Below are positions 17,281-26,635 of a stretch of DNA of 36,859 nt, piece after piece; the stretch's first letter is position 1, and the number at the start of each line of letters is the position of its first letter. Made by a program: the position numbers and the translations under genes. Below the pieces are notes generated by a model that saw only the letters and a program-made list of their open reading frames with translations, was not told the origin of the DNA and searched no databases. The stretch comes from Erythrobacter sp. (GTDB lineage: Bacteria; Pseudomonadota; Alphaproteobacteria; Sphingomonadales; Sphingomonadaceae), in contig JAHEBH010000025.1 in assembly GCA_024642335.1 (NCBI GenBank), positions 1 to 36,859 of the forward strand, written 5' to 3'.

Positions 17281-18717
17281 TCAGCCAGCGGCCTGCGCAT
17301 CGATGCGCGCGAGGCTTTCTTCCCGGCCCAGAAGTGCCAAAACGTCGAAAATACCCGGCGAGGTGGTTTGCCCCGTGAGCGCCGCACGAAGCGGCTGTGC
17401 GAGTTTGCCCAGGCCCAGGCCGAGCTCCTCTGAATAAGCTTTCAGATTGGCCTCCAACGCCTCGATTGTCCAGTCTGATTCGGTGCTCAGGCGCGCGGAA
17501 ATCACCGTCAACCGAGCGCGCGCCTCCTCATCGAGCAACTCGCTTGCCTGGTCGGTCAGATCCAGTGGCCTCGTCTTGAACAGAAAGGCGGAGCCATCGG
17601 CCAGTTCATTCATGTCACGGGCGCGCGTCTTCAGCACCGGCATGGCTTCGGTCAGCAATGCAACGTCTGCGTGAGGGCCGAGCCGTTCGGCTGCGATCTT
17701 CGCCAGGCGGGCATCGTCGGCTGCGCGAATGTAGTTGCCATTCATGTTGAGCAGCTTCTTCATGTCGAAGCGGCTTGGCCCTTTGTTGACGCCCGGAAGA
17801 TCGAACAGGGCAATGGCCTCCTCGCGCGTAAAATCTTCCTTGTCGCCATGGCCCCAGCCCAGGCGCAGCAGGTAATTGAACAGCGCTTCGGGAAGAATTC
17901 CCAGTTCGTCGCGGTAGGCATCGACGCCCAGTGCGCCGTGGCGTTTGGACAGCTTGGCACCGTCATTGCCGTGGATCAGCGGGATGTGGGCATAGGTCGG
18001 CTCATGCCATCCGTCCTCGATCCCCTGCATGGCCTTGATGACCTGCAACTGGCGGAAGGCGTTATTGAGATGGTCATCGCCGCGGATGATGTGGGTGCAG
18101 CCCATGTCCATGTCGTCGACGACCACGGCGAGCATATAGGTGGGCGTTCCGTCGGCGCGCAGCAGGATGAAATCGTCGATTTCAGCGTTCTTGACCGCCA
18201 CGCGGCCCTGCACGGCATCCTCGATCACCGTTTCGCCGGAAGTCTCGGACTTAATGCGCACGGTGAAGGGGGCACCTTCGGGGGCCTCCGAAGGATCGCG
18301 ATCGCGCCAGCGACCATCATAGCGCATGGGCTGCTTTGCCGCCTTTTGCTGCTCGCGCATTTCGGCGAGCTCTTCCGTCGTAGCAAAGCATTTGTAGGCA
18401 CGCCCCGCTTCAAGCAATTTGTAGGCAACCTCCGCGTGGCGATCGGCGCGTTGGGACTGAAACACGGTCTCGCCGTCAAAATCGAGACCAAGCCAGTCGA
18501 GCCCGTCGAGGATCACATCGATCGCTTCCTGCGTGCTGCGCTGCTTGTCAGTATCCTCGATCCGGAGCAGCGCCTTGCCGCCGTGGTGACGGGCGTAGAG
18601 CCAGGAAAACAGGCCGGTCCGGGCATTGCCGATATGCAGGAATCCGGTTGGCGATGGCGCAAAGCGCGTGACAACGGGCCGGTCGGCGCCTGTCCCTGAT
18701 GCGCTGGTGCTTGCCAT
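17281..18717 (-). CDS. gltX: Glutamate--tRNA ligase
   Basis: This class I aminoacyl-tRNA synthetase charges tRNA-Glu. The 478 residues contain the HIGH signature as HIGN at 28-31 ([20 protein letters not shown]) and the KMSKS signature as KLSKR at 255-259. The C-terminal anticodon-binding helical domain ends near RIDAQAAG. Alphaproteobacteria often carry two GluRS paralogues, one able to misacylate tRNA-Gln for amidation; which type this is cannot be told by eye. Its start lies only 28 bases from the divergent comEC start, so the two promoters must overlap or extend into coding sequence. Confidence 0.95.
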   Translation of the reverse strand: MASTSASGTGADRPVVTRFAPSPTGFLHIGNARTGLFSWLYARHHGGKALLRIEDTDKQRSTQEAIDVILDGLDWLGLDFDGETVFQSQRADRHAEVAYKLLEAGRAYKCFATTEELAEMREQQKAAKQPMRYDGRWRDRDPSEAPEGAPFTVRIKSETSGETVIEDAVQGRVAVKNAEIDDFILLRADGTPTYMLAVVVDDMDMGCTHIIRGDDHLNNAFRQLQVIKAMQGIEDGWHEPTYAHIPLIHGNDGAKLSKRHGALGVDAYRDELGILPEALFNYLLRLGWGHGDKEDFTREEAIALFDLPGVNKGPSRFDMKKLLNMNGNYIRAADDARLAKIAAERLGPHADVALLTEAMPVLKTRARDMNELADGSAFLFKTRPLDLTDQASELLDEEARARLTVISARLSTESDWTIEALEANLKAYSEELGLGLGKLAQPLRAALTGQTTSPGIFDVLALLGREESLARIDAQAAG

Positions 18718-18745
18718 ATGTCCTTGAATCCTGTCCTATTCTCTC

Positions 18746-20926
18746 ATGGCAACCGGCCGGACACCGTTGGTTCCCCTGGGGGAAGAAGCGCCCGATGCTG
18801 CGTTGCGGCATACGCATTGGCGAAAGCGCGTCTCTTTGTCCAGCGCAGGCGATGCAATCGAGCAATTTCTTGAGACTGCCGGGTTTGAACGTGCGCCGTG
18901 GCTGGTTGTGGCTTTTGCCTTAGGGATCGCCGCCTGGTTCGTCCTGCCAAATCCAATTCAATGGGTTGTCGCCATTGCTGCGGGCGTGTGTTTCGCCTTG
19001 TTGGCAGCTGCGCTGTGGCGGGGGAGGGAAGGGCGCAATCGCCTGTTGTGGTCGTGTGTGTGTGTTGGCCTGCTCTTCGCTGCGGGCATTTGCACGATCT
19101 GGCTGAGGTCCGAAGTGGTCGGCGCGCCCGGGATCGCCCAACCTCTGAGTGGCCGTTTCGACGGCCGCGTGCTGGAACGGATTGAGCAACCCGCGCAAGA
19201 TCGGGTGCGCCTGGTGATTGCCATGCGGCATCCCGAAGACCGCGAGCCGATCAAGATCCGCGTCAATGTCCCGAGCGAATTCGATCGCGAACATTTTCGC
19301 GAAAGTGCGCTTGTCCGCTTCGATGCGCGCCTCATGCCCCCGGCGCCGCCGATGCTGCCCGGTGGTTACAATTTTTCCCGCACCGCCTGGTTTGAAGGGC
19401 TTTCCGCGACAGGCAGTTCCACCGGCGAGATCGAGCTGCTGGAGGCCGGCGAGCGGCAGGATCTGCTGTCCAAGGCGCAGCGGAGCCTGTCGGGCCATGT
19501 CACGAGCAGGCTGGACGGCGCACCGGGTGCTATCGCAGCGGCCTTTGCCAGCGGAGACCGGGGTGCAATCCCTTCAGCGGACGAAGATGCCATGCGTGAT
19601 GCCGGGCTTACCCATCTGCTGTCGATCAGCGGCTTGCACGTCAGCGCGGTGATTGCTGCTACCTATTTGCTGGCAATTCGGCTGCTGGCGCTGTGGCCCT
19701 GGCTTACCTTGCGTGTGCGACTACCTGTGCTTGCGGCGGCAGTCGCAGCGTTGGCGGGCATTGGCTACACGCTGCTCACCGGCGCACAGGTACCCACAGT
19801 GCGCAGTTGCGTGGCGGCGATGCTTGTACTCGGCGCATTAGCCATGGGCAGGGACGCGCTGTCCATGCGGATGGTGGCGGTGGCCGCGTTCTTCGTGCTG
19901 CTGCTCTGGCCCGAATCCCTCGTAGGACCCAGCTTCCAGATGAGTTTTGCCGCCGTTATCACGATAGTGGCCCTGCATGGCGCGGCTCCTGTGCGGAGAT
20001 TCCTCTCACCAAGGGAGGAGGCCTGGTGGAGACGCATGGCGCGCGCGGCCTTCATGCTGCTGGTGACAGGCCTCGTTATCGAAATTGCCCTTATGCCCAT
20101 CGTGCTGTTTCACTTCCATCGGGCCGGCGTTTATGGTGCGCTCGCCAATGTGGTAGCCATTCCGCTGGTGACCTTTGTTTCCATGCCGCTCATCGCGCTG
20201 GCTTTGCTGCTCGATATCATCGGTGCCGGAGCGCCGATCTGGTGGCTGGCCGGAAAGTCGCTCGATCTCTTGCTGGCGATTGCCCATTTCACCGCGGGAC
20301 AGCCAGGTGCAGTGAAACTGATGCCACAGATGGGTCTGGCAACCTTCGGACTTTTCCTGATCGGGGGGCTTTGGATTGCGCTGTGGCAGGGACGTGCGCG
20401 GTTGTATGGCTTTGTGCCGGTTGTCGGAGCCATTGTCATGCTCCTGACAACGCCTGTGCCTGACCTTCTGATTTCGGGCGACGGGCGGCATGTCGGGATC
20501 ACATTGGACGGTGAGAGGCTGCTGGTCCTGCGCGAAAGCCGCAGTGACTATGCGCGCGACAATCTGATGGAACTCGCCGGTGTTGAGGGTGAGCCGACAA
20601 CAGTGGAGGACTGGCCAGACGCGGAATGTTCGATCGATTTTTGCGTCCTGACACTCACCCGTGCAGGGCGAGATTGGCATGTCCTCATGGGCAGAAGCCG
20701 CAACCGTGTTCCCGAACGGGCCCTGGCGGCAGCATGCGAGCGCGCCGATATCGTTGTTTCAGACCGCTGGTTGCCGCGCTCCTGCCAGCCACGCTGGCTC
20801 AAGGCGGATCGCCGGTTGCTGGAGGAGACCGGCGGGCTTGCCATCATCCTCGACGGGCCAAGGCTGGAAAGCGTCGCCGCAAGCCAGGGGCAACATGGGT
20901 GGTGGAGCGGGCAGGGACGGGACTGA
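18746..20926 (+). CDS. comEC: ComEC/Rec2-type competence membrane protein
   Basis: This is an inner-membrane DNA uptake channel protein of 726 residues. An N-terminal pair of helices (about 50-90) is followed by a DUF4131-type soluble domain (about 120-230). The Competence domain has the signature AGLTHLLSISGLHVSAVIAA (near residues 284-303) and many TM helices to about 570. The C-terminus (570-726) starts like the ComEC metallo-beta-lactamase domain (ISGDGRHVGITLDGERLLVL) but has no HxHxDH metal motif, so the nuclease part is degenerate or absent, as in other alphaproteobacterial forms I know. Whether the cell is competent cannot be said from this gene alone. Confidence 0.88.
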   Translation: MATGRTPLVPLGEEAPDAALRHTHWRKRVSLSSAGDAIEQFLETAGFERAPWLVVAFALGIAAWFVLPNPIQWVVAIAAGVCFALLAAALWRGREGRNRLLWSCVCVGLLFAAGICTIWLRSEVVGAPGIAQPLSGRFDGRVLERIEQPAQDRVRLVIAMRHPEDREPIKIRVNVPSEFDREHFRESALVRFDARLMPPAPPMLPGGYNFSRTAWFEGLSATGSSTGEIELLEAGERQDLLSKAQRSLSGHVTSRLDGAPGAIAAAFASGDRGAIPSADEDAMRDAGLTHLLSISGLHVSAVIAATYLLAIRLLALWPWLTLRVRLPVLAAAVAALAGIGYTLLTGAQVPTVRSCVAAMLVLGALAMGRDALSMRMVAVAAFFVLLLWPESLVGPSFQMSFAAVITIVALHGAAPVRRFLSPREEAWWRRMARAAFMLLVTGLVIEIALMPIVLFHFHRAGVYGALANVVAIPLVTFVSMPLIALALLLDIIGAGAPIWWLAGKSLDLLLAIAHFTAGQPGAVKLMPQMGLATFGLFLIGGLWIALWQGRARLYGFVPVVGAIVMLLTTPVPDLLISGDGRHVGITLDGERLLVLRESRSDYARDNLMELAGVEGEPTTVEDWPDAECSIDFCVLTLTRAGRDWHVLMGRSRNRVPERALAAACERADIVVSDRWLPRSCQPRWLKADRRLLEETGGLAIILDGPRLESVAASQGQHGWWSGQGRD

Positions 20927-20953
20927 TATCCCCGCCCGCGTCCAAACCGCAAA

Positions 20954-21637
20954 TCAGTGGTAACGGCGCAGCAAGCCCGCCAGCTTGCCCTGTACCTGCA
21001 CCTCATGATCGGCATAGAACTGCGGATCATGGGAGGCATTGGCGGGATCAAGCCGGATCATGCCGTTTTCATGTCGGAGATATTTGAGCGTGGCTTCCTC
21101 GTTGCGGACCAGCGCGACCACAATCTCGCCATCGCGGGCAGTATTGGTCTTCCTGACCAGCGCATAATCGCCATCGAAGATGCCCGCCTCGATCATGGAA
21201 TCGCCGGAGACTTCGAGTGCATAATGCTCACCGGCACCCAAGAGCGCTGCAGGAACGGGGAGAGACTGGCTGCCCTCCAGCGCCTCTATCGGGGCACCGG
21301 CAGCGATGCGACCATGCAACGGAACCTCGATCACGTCATTGGCCGCGGCAGGCATCGCGCGTGGGGGTGTGACAACACCGCCGACTGCGTCATTGGCAGG
21401 TGTCGCCCGGCTTGCCGCCACATCGTCAGGCTGTTTGAGTACCTCCAGAGCGCGCGCACGATTGGGCAGGCGGCGGATGAAGCCGCGCTCCTCCAGCGCA
21501 GATATCAGACGGTGTACGCCGGATTTGCTCTTCAGATCGAGCGCTTCCTTCATTTCCTCGAACGAAGGCGAGATCCCTGAATCTTCCAGCTTCCTCTGGA
21601 TGTAGATCAGCAATTCACGTTGCTTGGCGGTCAACAT
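20954..21637 (-). CDS. lexA: LexA repressor
   Basis: This is the SOS regulator, cleaved when RecA filaments form on single-stranded DNA. The 227 residues have an N-terminal winged helix ([40 protein letters not shown]), an Ala-rich linker (70-100), the autocleavage site A113-G114 ([11 protein letters not shown]) and the S24 peptidase dyad S147 (SGDSM) and K185 (EATLKYL). A perfect LexA box lies 51 bases upstream, indicating autoregulation. It is convergent with comEC (27 bases between stops). Confidence 0.96.
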   Translation of the reverse strand: MLTAKQRELLIYIQRKLEDSGISPSFEEMKEALDLKSKSGVHRLISALEERGFIRRLPNRARALEVLKQPDDVAASRATPANDAVGGVVTPPRAMPAAANDVIEVPLHGRIAAGAPIEALEGSQSLPVPAALLGAGEHYALEVSGDSMIEAGIFDGDYALVRKTNTARDGEIVVALVRNEEATLKYLRHENGMIRLDPANASHDPQFYADHEVQVQGKLAGLLRRYH

Positions 21638-21687
21638 GGGTTGTTCCCCTCAATAGTCCGTTCAACACGGTTTTCGTTCCAATACGT

Positions 21688-21702
21688 GAACGAATAAGGA
21701 AC
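21688..21702 (-). promoter_or_regulatory. LexA operator (SOS box)
   Basis: GAACGAATAAGGAAC on the plus strand is GTTC-N7-GTTC on the lexA strand, exactly the direct-repeat LexA box of alphaproteobacteria. It lies 51-65 bases before the lexA start codon and downstream of moeA. A GTTC at 21676-21679 also forms an 8-base-spaced inverted pair with the GAAC at 21688-21691, but that spacing does not fit the box. Confidence 0.85.
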
Positions 21703-21726
21703 AAGTATGAAACAGAATCGCTCAAG

Positions 21727-22932
21727 TCAAGCGATTCCCCCATTTTGGAGCAGATAGCATCCGACCATATCGCCTTCATTGGCCGGTCCGGCATCGATGT
21801 CGCGGCGGATCAGCATGTCGGCGCGCGAGAGCGCCAGAAGGGCATTCGAATCCTGTTCGGAAACCGGTATCGCCTTGCCGCCTGCCAGTTGCGCGCGCAC
21901 GAATTCGGTGCGCTTGCCAACCGCAGGCAGTTCTCCGTCGAGAGAAAGTGCGACCGTTTGGGGCAATGCATTTGCGGCTCCGGCCATTTGCCGCAACGCC
22001 GGGAGTAGAAAGAGAAATGCCGTGACGTAAGAGCTGACCGGATTGCCCGGCAGGCCGAGAATGGTCTGCTTGCCCTTCCGTGCCACCATCAGCGGCTTTC
22101 CCGGCTTGATGGCGATACGCCAGAAATCGATCGTGGCACCCCATTGCTCGAGGGCCGGGCGCACCAGGTCGTGGTCTCCCACCGATGCACCGCCGCTGGT
22201 CACAACGAAGGTGCAGCCTTCTGTCCCGTCAAGTGCGGCGAGCAGGTCCTCCAGCCGATCCTTGACCGGGCCGAGCCGGACGACTTCGGATACGTAAGGC
22301 GCCACCATCGCGGCCAGCATGTCCCCATTGCTCGCCGGAATCTGGTGGCGTGCCGCGGCGGCAGGATCGCTTGCCAGCTCGTCACCGCTATCGATGATCG
22401 CGACCTTTGGAAGCTGGTTGAACGCGCCATTCGCATGACCTGCGGAAATCGCCAGAGCGATGCGTGCCGGATTCATCCGCGTGCCCGTCCTGAGAAGCAG
22501 GTCGCCTTCGCGAAAATCGAAGCCCTTGCGGCGGATATGGCGCGTGGTGGGATCACCTTCGCCGTTCAGCGACAAGCGATCGCCGTCGCGCGCTGCGTTT
22601 TCCTGCAGCAGCACGGCTCCGCCATGATCGGGCATCAACGCGCCGGTGGAAATGCGGATAGCTTGGCCACTCTCCAGGTTGGCGGCGAAGGGGTGCCCTG
22701 CTGCGCTTTCTCCAACAACCTGCCAGGGTCCAGAAAGATCATCCTCGCGCACGACATAACCGTCCATGGCTGACAGATCGGCAGCAGGTTGAGTCCGGTG
22801 CGCGTGGAGGTCATTGGCGAGATAATACCCATCGGAATCCGCCAGTGGGCGCAGGTGCTGTTCCGTACACCGGATCATGTCGAGCAGACGCAGCTGCGCT
22901 TGCTCAAGAGGAATCGGCGGAGACAGGCTCAT
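21727..22932 (-). CDS. moeA: Molybdopterin molybdenumtransferase
   Basis: MoeA inserts molybdate into adenylylated molybdopterin to complete the molybdenum cofactor. The 401 residues show [13 protein letters not shown] (domain I), [19 protein letters not shown], the MoCF-domain signature [26 protein letters not shown] and [20 protein letters not shown], plus the C-terminal beta-barrel. Its ATG overlaps the moaC TGA (ATGA at 22929-22932). It is the last gene of the long minus-strand run that begins at ppiD; lexA beyond it has its own promoter. Confidence 0.95.
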   Translation of the reverse strand: MSLSPPIPLEQAQLRLLDMIRCTEQHLRPLADSDGYYLANDLHAHRTQPAADLSAMDGYVVREDDLSGPWQVVGESAAGHPFAANLESGQAIRISTGALMPDHGGAVLLQENAARDGDRLSLNGEGDPTTRHIRRKGFDFREGDLLLRTGTRMNPARIALAISAGHANGAFNQLPKVAIIDSGDELASDPAAAARHQIPASNGDMLAAMVAPYVSEVVRLGPVKDRLEDLLAALDGTEGCTFVVTSGGASVGDHDLVRPALEQWGATIDFWRIAIKPGKPLMVARKGKQTILGLPGNPVSSYVTAFLFLLPALRQMAGAANALPQTVALSLDGELPAVGKRTEFVRAQLAGGKAIPVSEQDSNALLALSRADMLIRRDIDAGPANEGDMVGCYLLQNGGIA

Positions 22933-23399
22933 TCCGCGCGCCAGTTGCCGCTTTTGCCGCCTGTCTTCTCGATCAGCCGCACCTGTTCGATCACCATGCC
23001 CTTCTCAAGCGCCTTGGCCATGTCGTAAATCGTGAGGAGCGCAATGGAGACGGCGGTCAGGGCTTCCATCTCGACCCCGGTCTTGCCCGTCAGCGCCGCG
23101 CGGGCGGTGGCTGCGATGGCATCGTCCTCAAAGGTGAAATCCAGGCTCACCGTATCGAGCGCCAGCGGATGGCACATGGGGATGAGATCGCCCGTCTTCT
23201 TGGCGGCCATGATCCCCGCAATTCGGGCAGTAGACAGGACATCGCCCTTCGGGCCGGATCCGTCGCGAACCGCCTGCAAGGTCGCAGGAGACATGCGGAT
23301 ACGGCCTGATGCAGTGGCGGAACGCTGCGTCTGCGGCTTTTGGCCGACATCGACCATGCGTGCCGCACCGCTCTCGTCAAGATGGGTCAGTTTGCTCAT
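22929..23399 (-). CDS. moaC: Cyclic pyranopterin monophosphate synthase
   Basis: MoaC works after MoaA to form cyclic pyranopterin monophosphate in molybdenum cofactor synthesis. The 156 residues include [33 protein letters not shown] (active-site His) and [21 protein letters not shown], all family hallmarks. The chosen start (ATG 23399, giving [11 protein letters not shown]) matches the usual MoaC N-terminus. An in-frame ATG at 23411 adds only four residues and has no visible ribosome binding site. moaA is not in the window. Confidence 0.94.
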   Translation of the reverse strand: MSKLTHLDESGAARMVDVGQKPQTQRSATASGRIRMSPATLQAVRDGSGPKGDVLSTARIAGIMAAKKTGDLIPMCHPLALDTVSLDFTFEDDAIAATARAALTGKTGVEMEALTAVSIALLTIYDMAKALEKGMVIEQVRLIEKTGGKSGNWRAE

Positions 23400-23452
23400 G
23401 CGCCGCCCCATGCCAGATTTTCTTCGCTTAGGGCAGTAGGAATGCTGTCGGG

Positions 23453-24247
23453 CTAGAGAGTTTGACCAAGAAGTTCCCGCGTCGACGCTGTTACATCGGC
23501 CTGTCGCATGAGGCTCTCGCCAACAAGGAAGCAGCGAACACCCGACGCGGCGAGGCGCTGGCAGTCTGCGTGGCCGTTTATGCCGCTTTCGCCGACCAAC
23601 AGCGTGCCTTCCGGCGCCAGCGGAGCCAAGCGTTCCGTGGTGGCCAGATCGGTGGTAAATGTCCGCAGGTCGCGGTTGTTCACGCCGATCAGTCGCGATT
23701 GCAGGCGTGCGGCGCGCTCAATTTCTGCCTCGTCGTGCACTTCGACCAGCACATCCATGCCGCGTTCGATGGCGGCGGCTTCGATTTCCGCCATGAGCGC
23801 ATCTTCCAGCGCAGCGACAATGATGAGGATCGCATCGGCCCCGATGGCGCGGGATTCGGCGACCTGCCATGGATCGACCATGAAATCCTTGCGGATCACC
23901 GGCAGATCGCAGGCGGCACGCGCTGCGATCAGATAGTCCTCATGCCCCTGGAAATATGGTGCGTCGGTGAGCACCGACAGGCAGGCTGCGCCACCTTTGG
24001 CGTAATCGGCCGCGTGCTGGGCAGGATGGAAGTCGGCGCGGATCAGCCCTTTGGAGGGGCTGGCCTTCTTGATCTCGGCAATCAGGCCGAAACCGGTTGC
24101 TGCCTTGGCTTCCAGCGCCTTGCGAAAACCGCGCGGGGTGCTTTGCTCCGATGCGCGCCGGTCAAGCTCGCCCACACTGGCATTGGCCTTGCGTGCAGCG
24201 ACTTCCCCGCGCTTGGTGTCGCAGATTTCGATCAGCTTGTTGGTCAT
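23453..24247 (-). CDS. trpC: Indole-3-glycerol phosphate synthase
   Basis: This (beta/alpha)8 enzyme catalyses the ring-closing step to indole-3-glycerol phosphate. Motifs are [13 protein letters not shown] (catalytic Lys), [62 protein letters not shown] and VGESGI. The 264-residue form from ATG 24247 fits the family; a frame-extended start at 24268 adds seven residues inside trpD. Start and trpD stop overlap as ATGA (24244-24247). It is monofunctional, not fused to TrpF. Confidence 0.95.
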   Translation of the reverse strand: MTNKLIEICDTKRGEVAARKANASVGELDRRASEQSTPRGFRKALEAKAATGFGLIAEIKKASPSKGLIRADFHPAQHAADYAKGGAACLSVLTDAPYFQGHEDYLIAARAACDLPVIRKDFMVDPWQVAESRAIGADAILIIVAALEDALMAEIEAAAIERGMDVLVEVHDEAEIERAARLQSRLIGVNNRDLRTFTTDLATTERLAPLAPEGTLLVGESGINGHADCQRLAASGVRCFLVGESLMRQADVTASTRELLGQTL

Positions 24248-25209
24248 TTCGTTGCCGCGATCCAGCAATCGAGCAGCGCCTTGGCGAGACCCTTGTCGAT
24301 GGCTTCGGCGGCTTCCTCGACGCCTTCCCTCCAGCCCCTGGCCTCGCCTGCGACGATCAGCGCACCGGCAGCGTTGAGCAGCACGGCATCGCGATAGGCA
24401 CCCTTTTCACCATCCATGAGGCGGCGAAGGGCAGCCGCATTGTATTCGGCATCGCCGCCGCGCACGGCTTCAAGCGGATGGCGCTGCAGGCCTGCGTCCT
24501 CGGGCGTGACCTGATCGCCAAAACCGTCGAGCCCGATGGTCGCGATGCGTGTGGGACCGGCGATGGAAATTTCATCCAGCCCTTCCATTCCCGAAACGAT
24601 CATTGCCCGCTGCATACCCAGCAGCTTCATTGCGTCGCGATAGGTTTCGACCAGATCGGGCGAAGCGATGCCGACGAATTGGCGAGTGATCCCGGCGGGA
24701 TTTGCCAAAGGTCCGAGCAGATTGAAGATCGTTCGCCGGCCCAACGCCTTGCGGATCGGCATGACATATTTCATCGCCGGGTGGTGCGCCTGGGCGAAAA
24801 GGAAGGTGATCCCGAGATCACCCAGCGCTTGTTCCGAGACTTCGCCAACCTTGTCGAGGTCGAGCCCCAAAGCCTCCAGTGTATCGGCTGCACCAGCTTT
24901 CGAGCTCGCCGCACGATTGCCATGCTTGGCCACCGGCACATCGCATGCAGCGACCACCAGCGACGTCGCGGTGGAAATATTGAGTGAATGCTGCCCGTCA
25001 CCGCCGGTGCCGCAGACGTCGATGGCATTTTCCGGTCCGCTTACGCGCAACATGCGGTCGCGCATGGCCTTGGCGGCCCCGGCAATTTCCTGTGCAGTCT
25101 CGCCCCGGTCCGCCAGTTCGACCAAGGTTTCGCGGATTTCATCTTCCGCCATCTCGCCATCGAGCATGCGCGCGAACAGCGCTTCGGCTTCGGACATGGA
25201 GAGGCTCAC
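24244..25209 (-). CDS. trpD: Anthranilate phosphoribosyltransferase
   Basis: TrpD joins anthranilate to PRPP. The 321 residues carry the PRPP-binding [60 protein letters not shown] and [12 protein letters not shown]. The open frame continues upstream through trpG with no family resemblance. GTG 25209 is chosen because GAAGGA lies six bases before it and it overlaps the trpG stop as GTGA (25206-25209). ATG 25197 is the alternative, four residues shorter and without a ribosome binding site. Coupled to trpG and trpC. Confidence 0.94.
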   Translation of the reverse strand: MSLSMSEAEALFARMLDGEMAEDEIRETLVELADRGETAQEIAGAAKAMRDRMLRVSGPENAIDVCGTGGDGQHSLNISTATSLVVAACDVPVAKHGNRAASSKAGAADTLEALGLDLDKVGEVSEQALGDLGITFLFAQAHHPAMKYVMPIRKALGRRTIFNLLGPLANPAGITRQFVGIASPDLVETYRDAMKLLGMQRAMIVSGMEGLDEISIAGPTRIATIGLDGFGDQVTPEDAGLQRHPLEAVRGGDAEYNAAALRRLMDGEKGAYRDAVLLNAAGALIVAGEARGWREGVEEAAEAIDKGLAKALLDCWIAATK

Positions 25210-25805
25210 GCCACTTCCTTCACATTGATTCCGCAAAGCTTCAGGAAATTGGCGAGCAGGGCATGGCCGTGTTCGGTGGCGATGCTCTCCGGGTGGAATT
25301 GCACACCGTGGATCGGCAGGTCCTTGTGGTAGAAGCCCATGACGGCGGTGCCGTCCAGCCCCGGCGTTTCGCTGGTCGCGTTGACCACCAGGCAATCGGG
25401 AATGTCCTCCACGATCAGCGAATGATAGCGCGTGGCGGTGTAGGGCGAGGGGATGCCTTCGAAAACTCCGGTATTGTTGTGGTCGACAAGGCTGGTCTTG
25501 CCATGCATGAGACCGCCGCGAACGACCTTGCCGCCAAAGTACTGGCCGATCGACTGGTGCCCCAGGCAAACGCCCAGCAAGGGAATCTTCGCTTCTGCAC
25601 AGGCACCCACCAGCGGCAGGCTGATGCCAGCCTCATTGGGCGTGCAGGGACCGGGGGAAAGGAGGATGCCTTGCGGTTTCATCGCAATCGCCTCTTCCAC
25701 CGTGATGGCATCATTGCGCTTCACCACAACTTCTGCACCCAGTTCCATCACATAGTGGACCAGGTTGAAGGTAAAGCTGTCGTAATTATCGATTACCAGG
25801 ATCAT
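25206..25805 (-). CDS. trpG: Anthranilate synthase component II (glutamine amidotransferase)
   Basis: This class I glutamine amidotransferase supplies ammonia to TrpE. The 199 residues contain the oxyanion-hole [11 protein letters not shown], nucleophile C80 ([17 protein letters not shown]) and H171/E173 ([15 protein letters not shown]). It may double as PabA for folate synthesis, as in many bacteria with one such gene; no pabA is seen here. It lies 11 bases downstream of the glycosidase-like gene that separates it from trpE, and overlaps trpD. Confidence 0.95.
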   Translation of the reverse strand: MILVIDNYDSFTFNLVHYVMELGAEVVVKRNDAITVEEAIAMKPQGILLSPGPCTPNEAGISLPLVGACAEAKIPLLGVCLGHQSIGQYFGGKVVRGGLMHGKTSLVDHNNTGVFEGIPSPYTATRYHSLIVEDIPDCLVVNATSETPGLDGTAVMGFYHKDLPIHGVQFHPESIATEHGHALLANFLKLCGINVKEVA

Positions 25806-25816
25806 GGGTAGCGCCC

Positions 25817-26635
25817 TTATTGGGAATCCTCGCGCATTTCCACCACGATCATCGGACCGATGGGAGCGCGATTATCCATGCGTTCGCGCGCAGGGTCCCA
25901 CAATTGTGATACGGTGCCATCCAGGTAGAGCGCATTGGGGGTGCCGATCACATCGCGGAAATAGCGGGCAAAGCGTTCAAAGCTGACAGGTTCCTCGCTG
26001 ATCACGAAATGCGCCCGGCCTGCGGGGTCTATGCCGACGCCGTTGCGAATGGCCAGGGAAGCGCTGTCAGGATCAAGTCCCGCATGCAATTCACCCCTCA
26101 ACACCAGCATGGGGCCGGACTGGGTGCCAAAATCGGGGCGGCTCGACACGTCGTTATAAAAACGATCGGTATTGTAGACGGACCAGTTTTCGCTGGTTTC
26201 GCCGAAGAAGACGCCATTGGGCAGCCTGTAAAAATCGCCATCACCTTCTTCGCGATCGAGCGCTTGCAGCCGTTCGCCGTTCTCAACGTAGTAACCGACC
26301 GGATCGCCGTCCCCGCCGAACATGCCGCCATTCATCGCGAATGCGACGGGCGCGGCGTTGGCAGGACGAGCTGCGGCATAAGCTGCAAAACTGCGGAAAG
26401 GCTCGCCATCGGCATTGGCGAGCACCATGCGGATATTGTGCGCTTGCGTCGTGGCGATGCAATGCGTCAGCGGTATTTCCTCGAAGATGACAGGATCGCA
26501 GTCGGTCGGGTTCTGCTCATGTTGAATGACCTGGTCGGCAACCGCCGACTCCTCGGTATCGACCCGCGCTTCGCAGGCTGAGAGGGTAAGGACAAGCAGG
26601 CCAAGCGGGACAATCGATTTTTGCGATACAATCAC
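25817..26635 (-). CDS. Phosphodiester glycosidase (NAGPA-like) family lipoprotein
   Basis: The 272-residue protein has a lipoprotein signal peptide (hydrophobic 8-18, lipobox LSAC with C21, Glu at +2), so it should be anchored on the periplasmic side, probably sorted to the outer membrane. The body follows the NAGPA/DUF2233 phosphodiester glycosidase domain: [56 protein letters not shown] and [14 protein letters not shown]. The natural substrate is unknown. It starts at GTG 26635, overlapping the trpE stop as GTGA, and is therefore embedded between trpE and trpG although no step of tryptophan synthesis needs it. Confidence 0.85.
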   Translation of the reverse strand: MIVSQKSIVPLGLLVLTLSACEARVDTEESAVADQVIQHEQNPTDCDPVIFEEIPLTHCIATTQAHNIRMVLANADGEPFRSFAAYAAARPANAAPVAFAMNGGMFGGDGDPVGYYVENGERLQALDREEGDGDFYRLPNGVFFGETSENWSVYNTDRFYNDVSSRPDFGTQSGPMLVLRGELHAGLDPDSASLAIRNGVGIDPAGRAHFVISEEPVSFERFARYFRDVIGTPNALYLDGTVSQLWDPARERMDNRAPIGPMIVVEMREDSQ

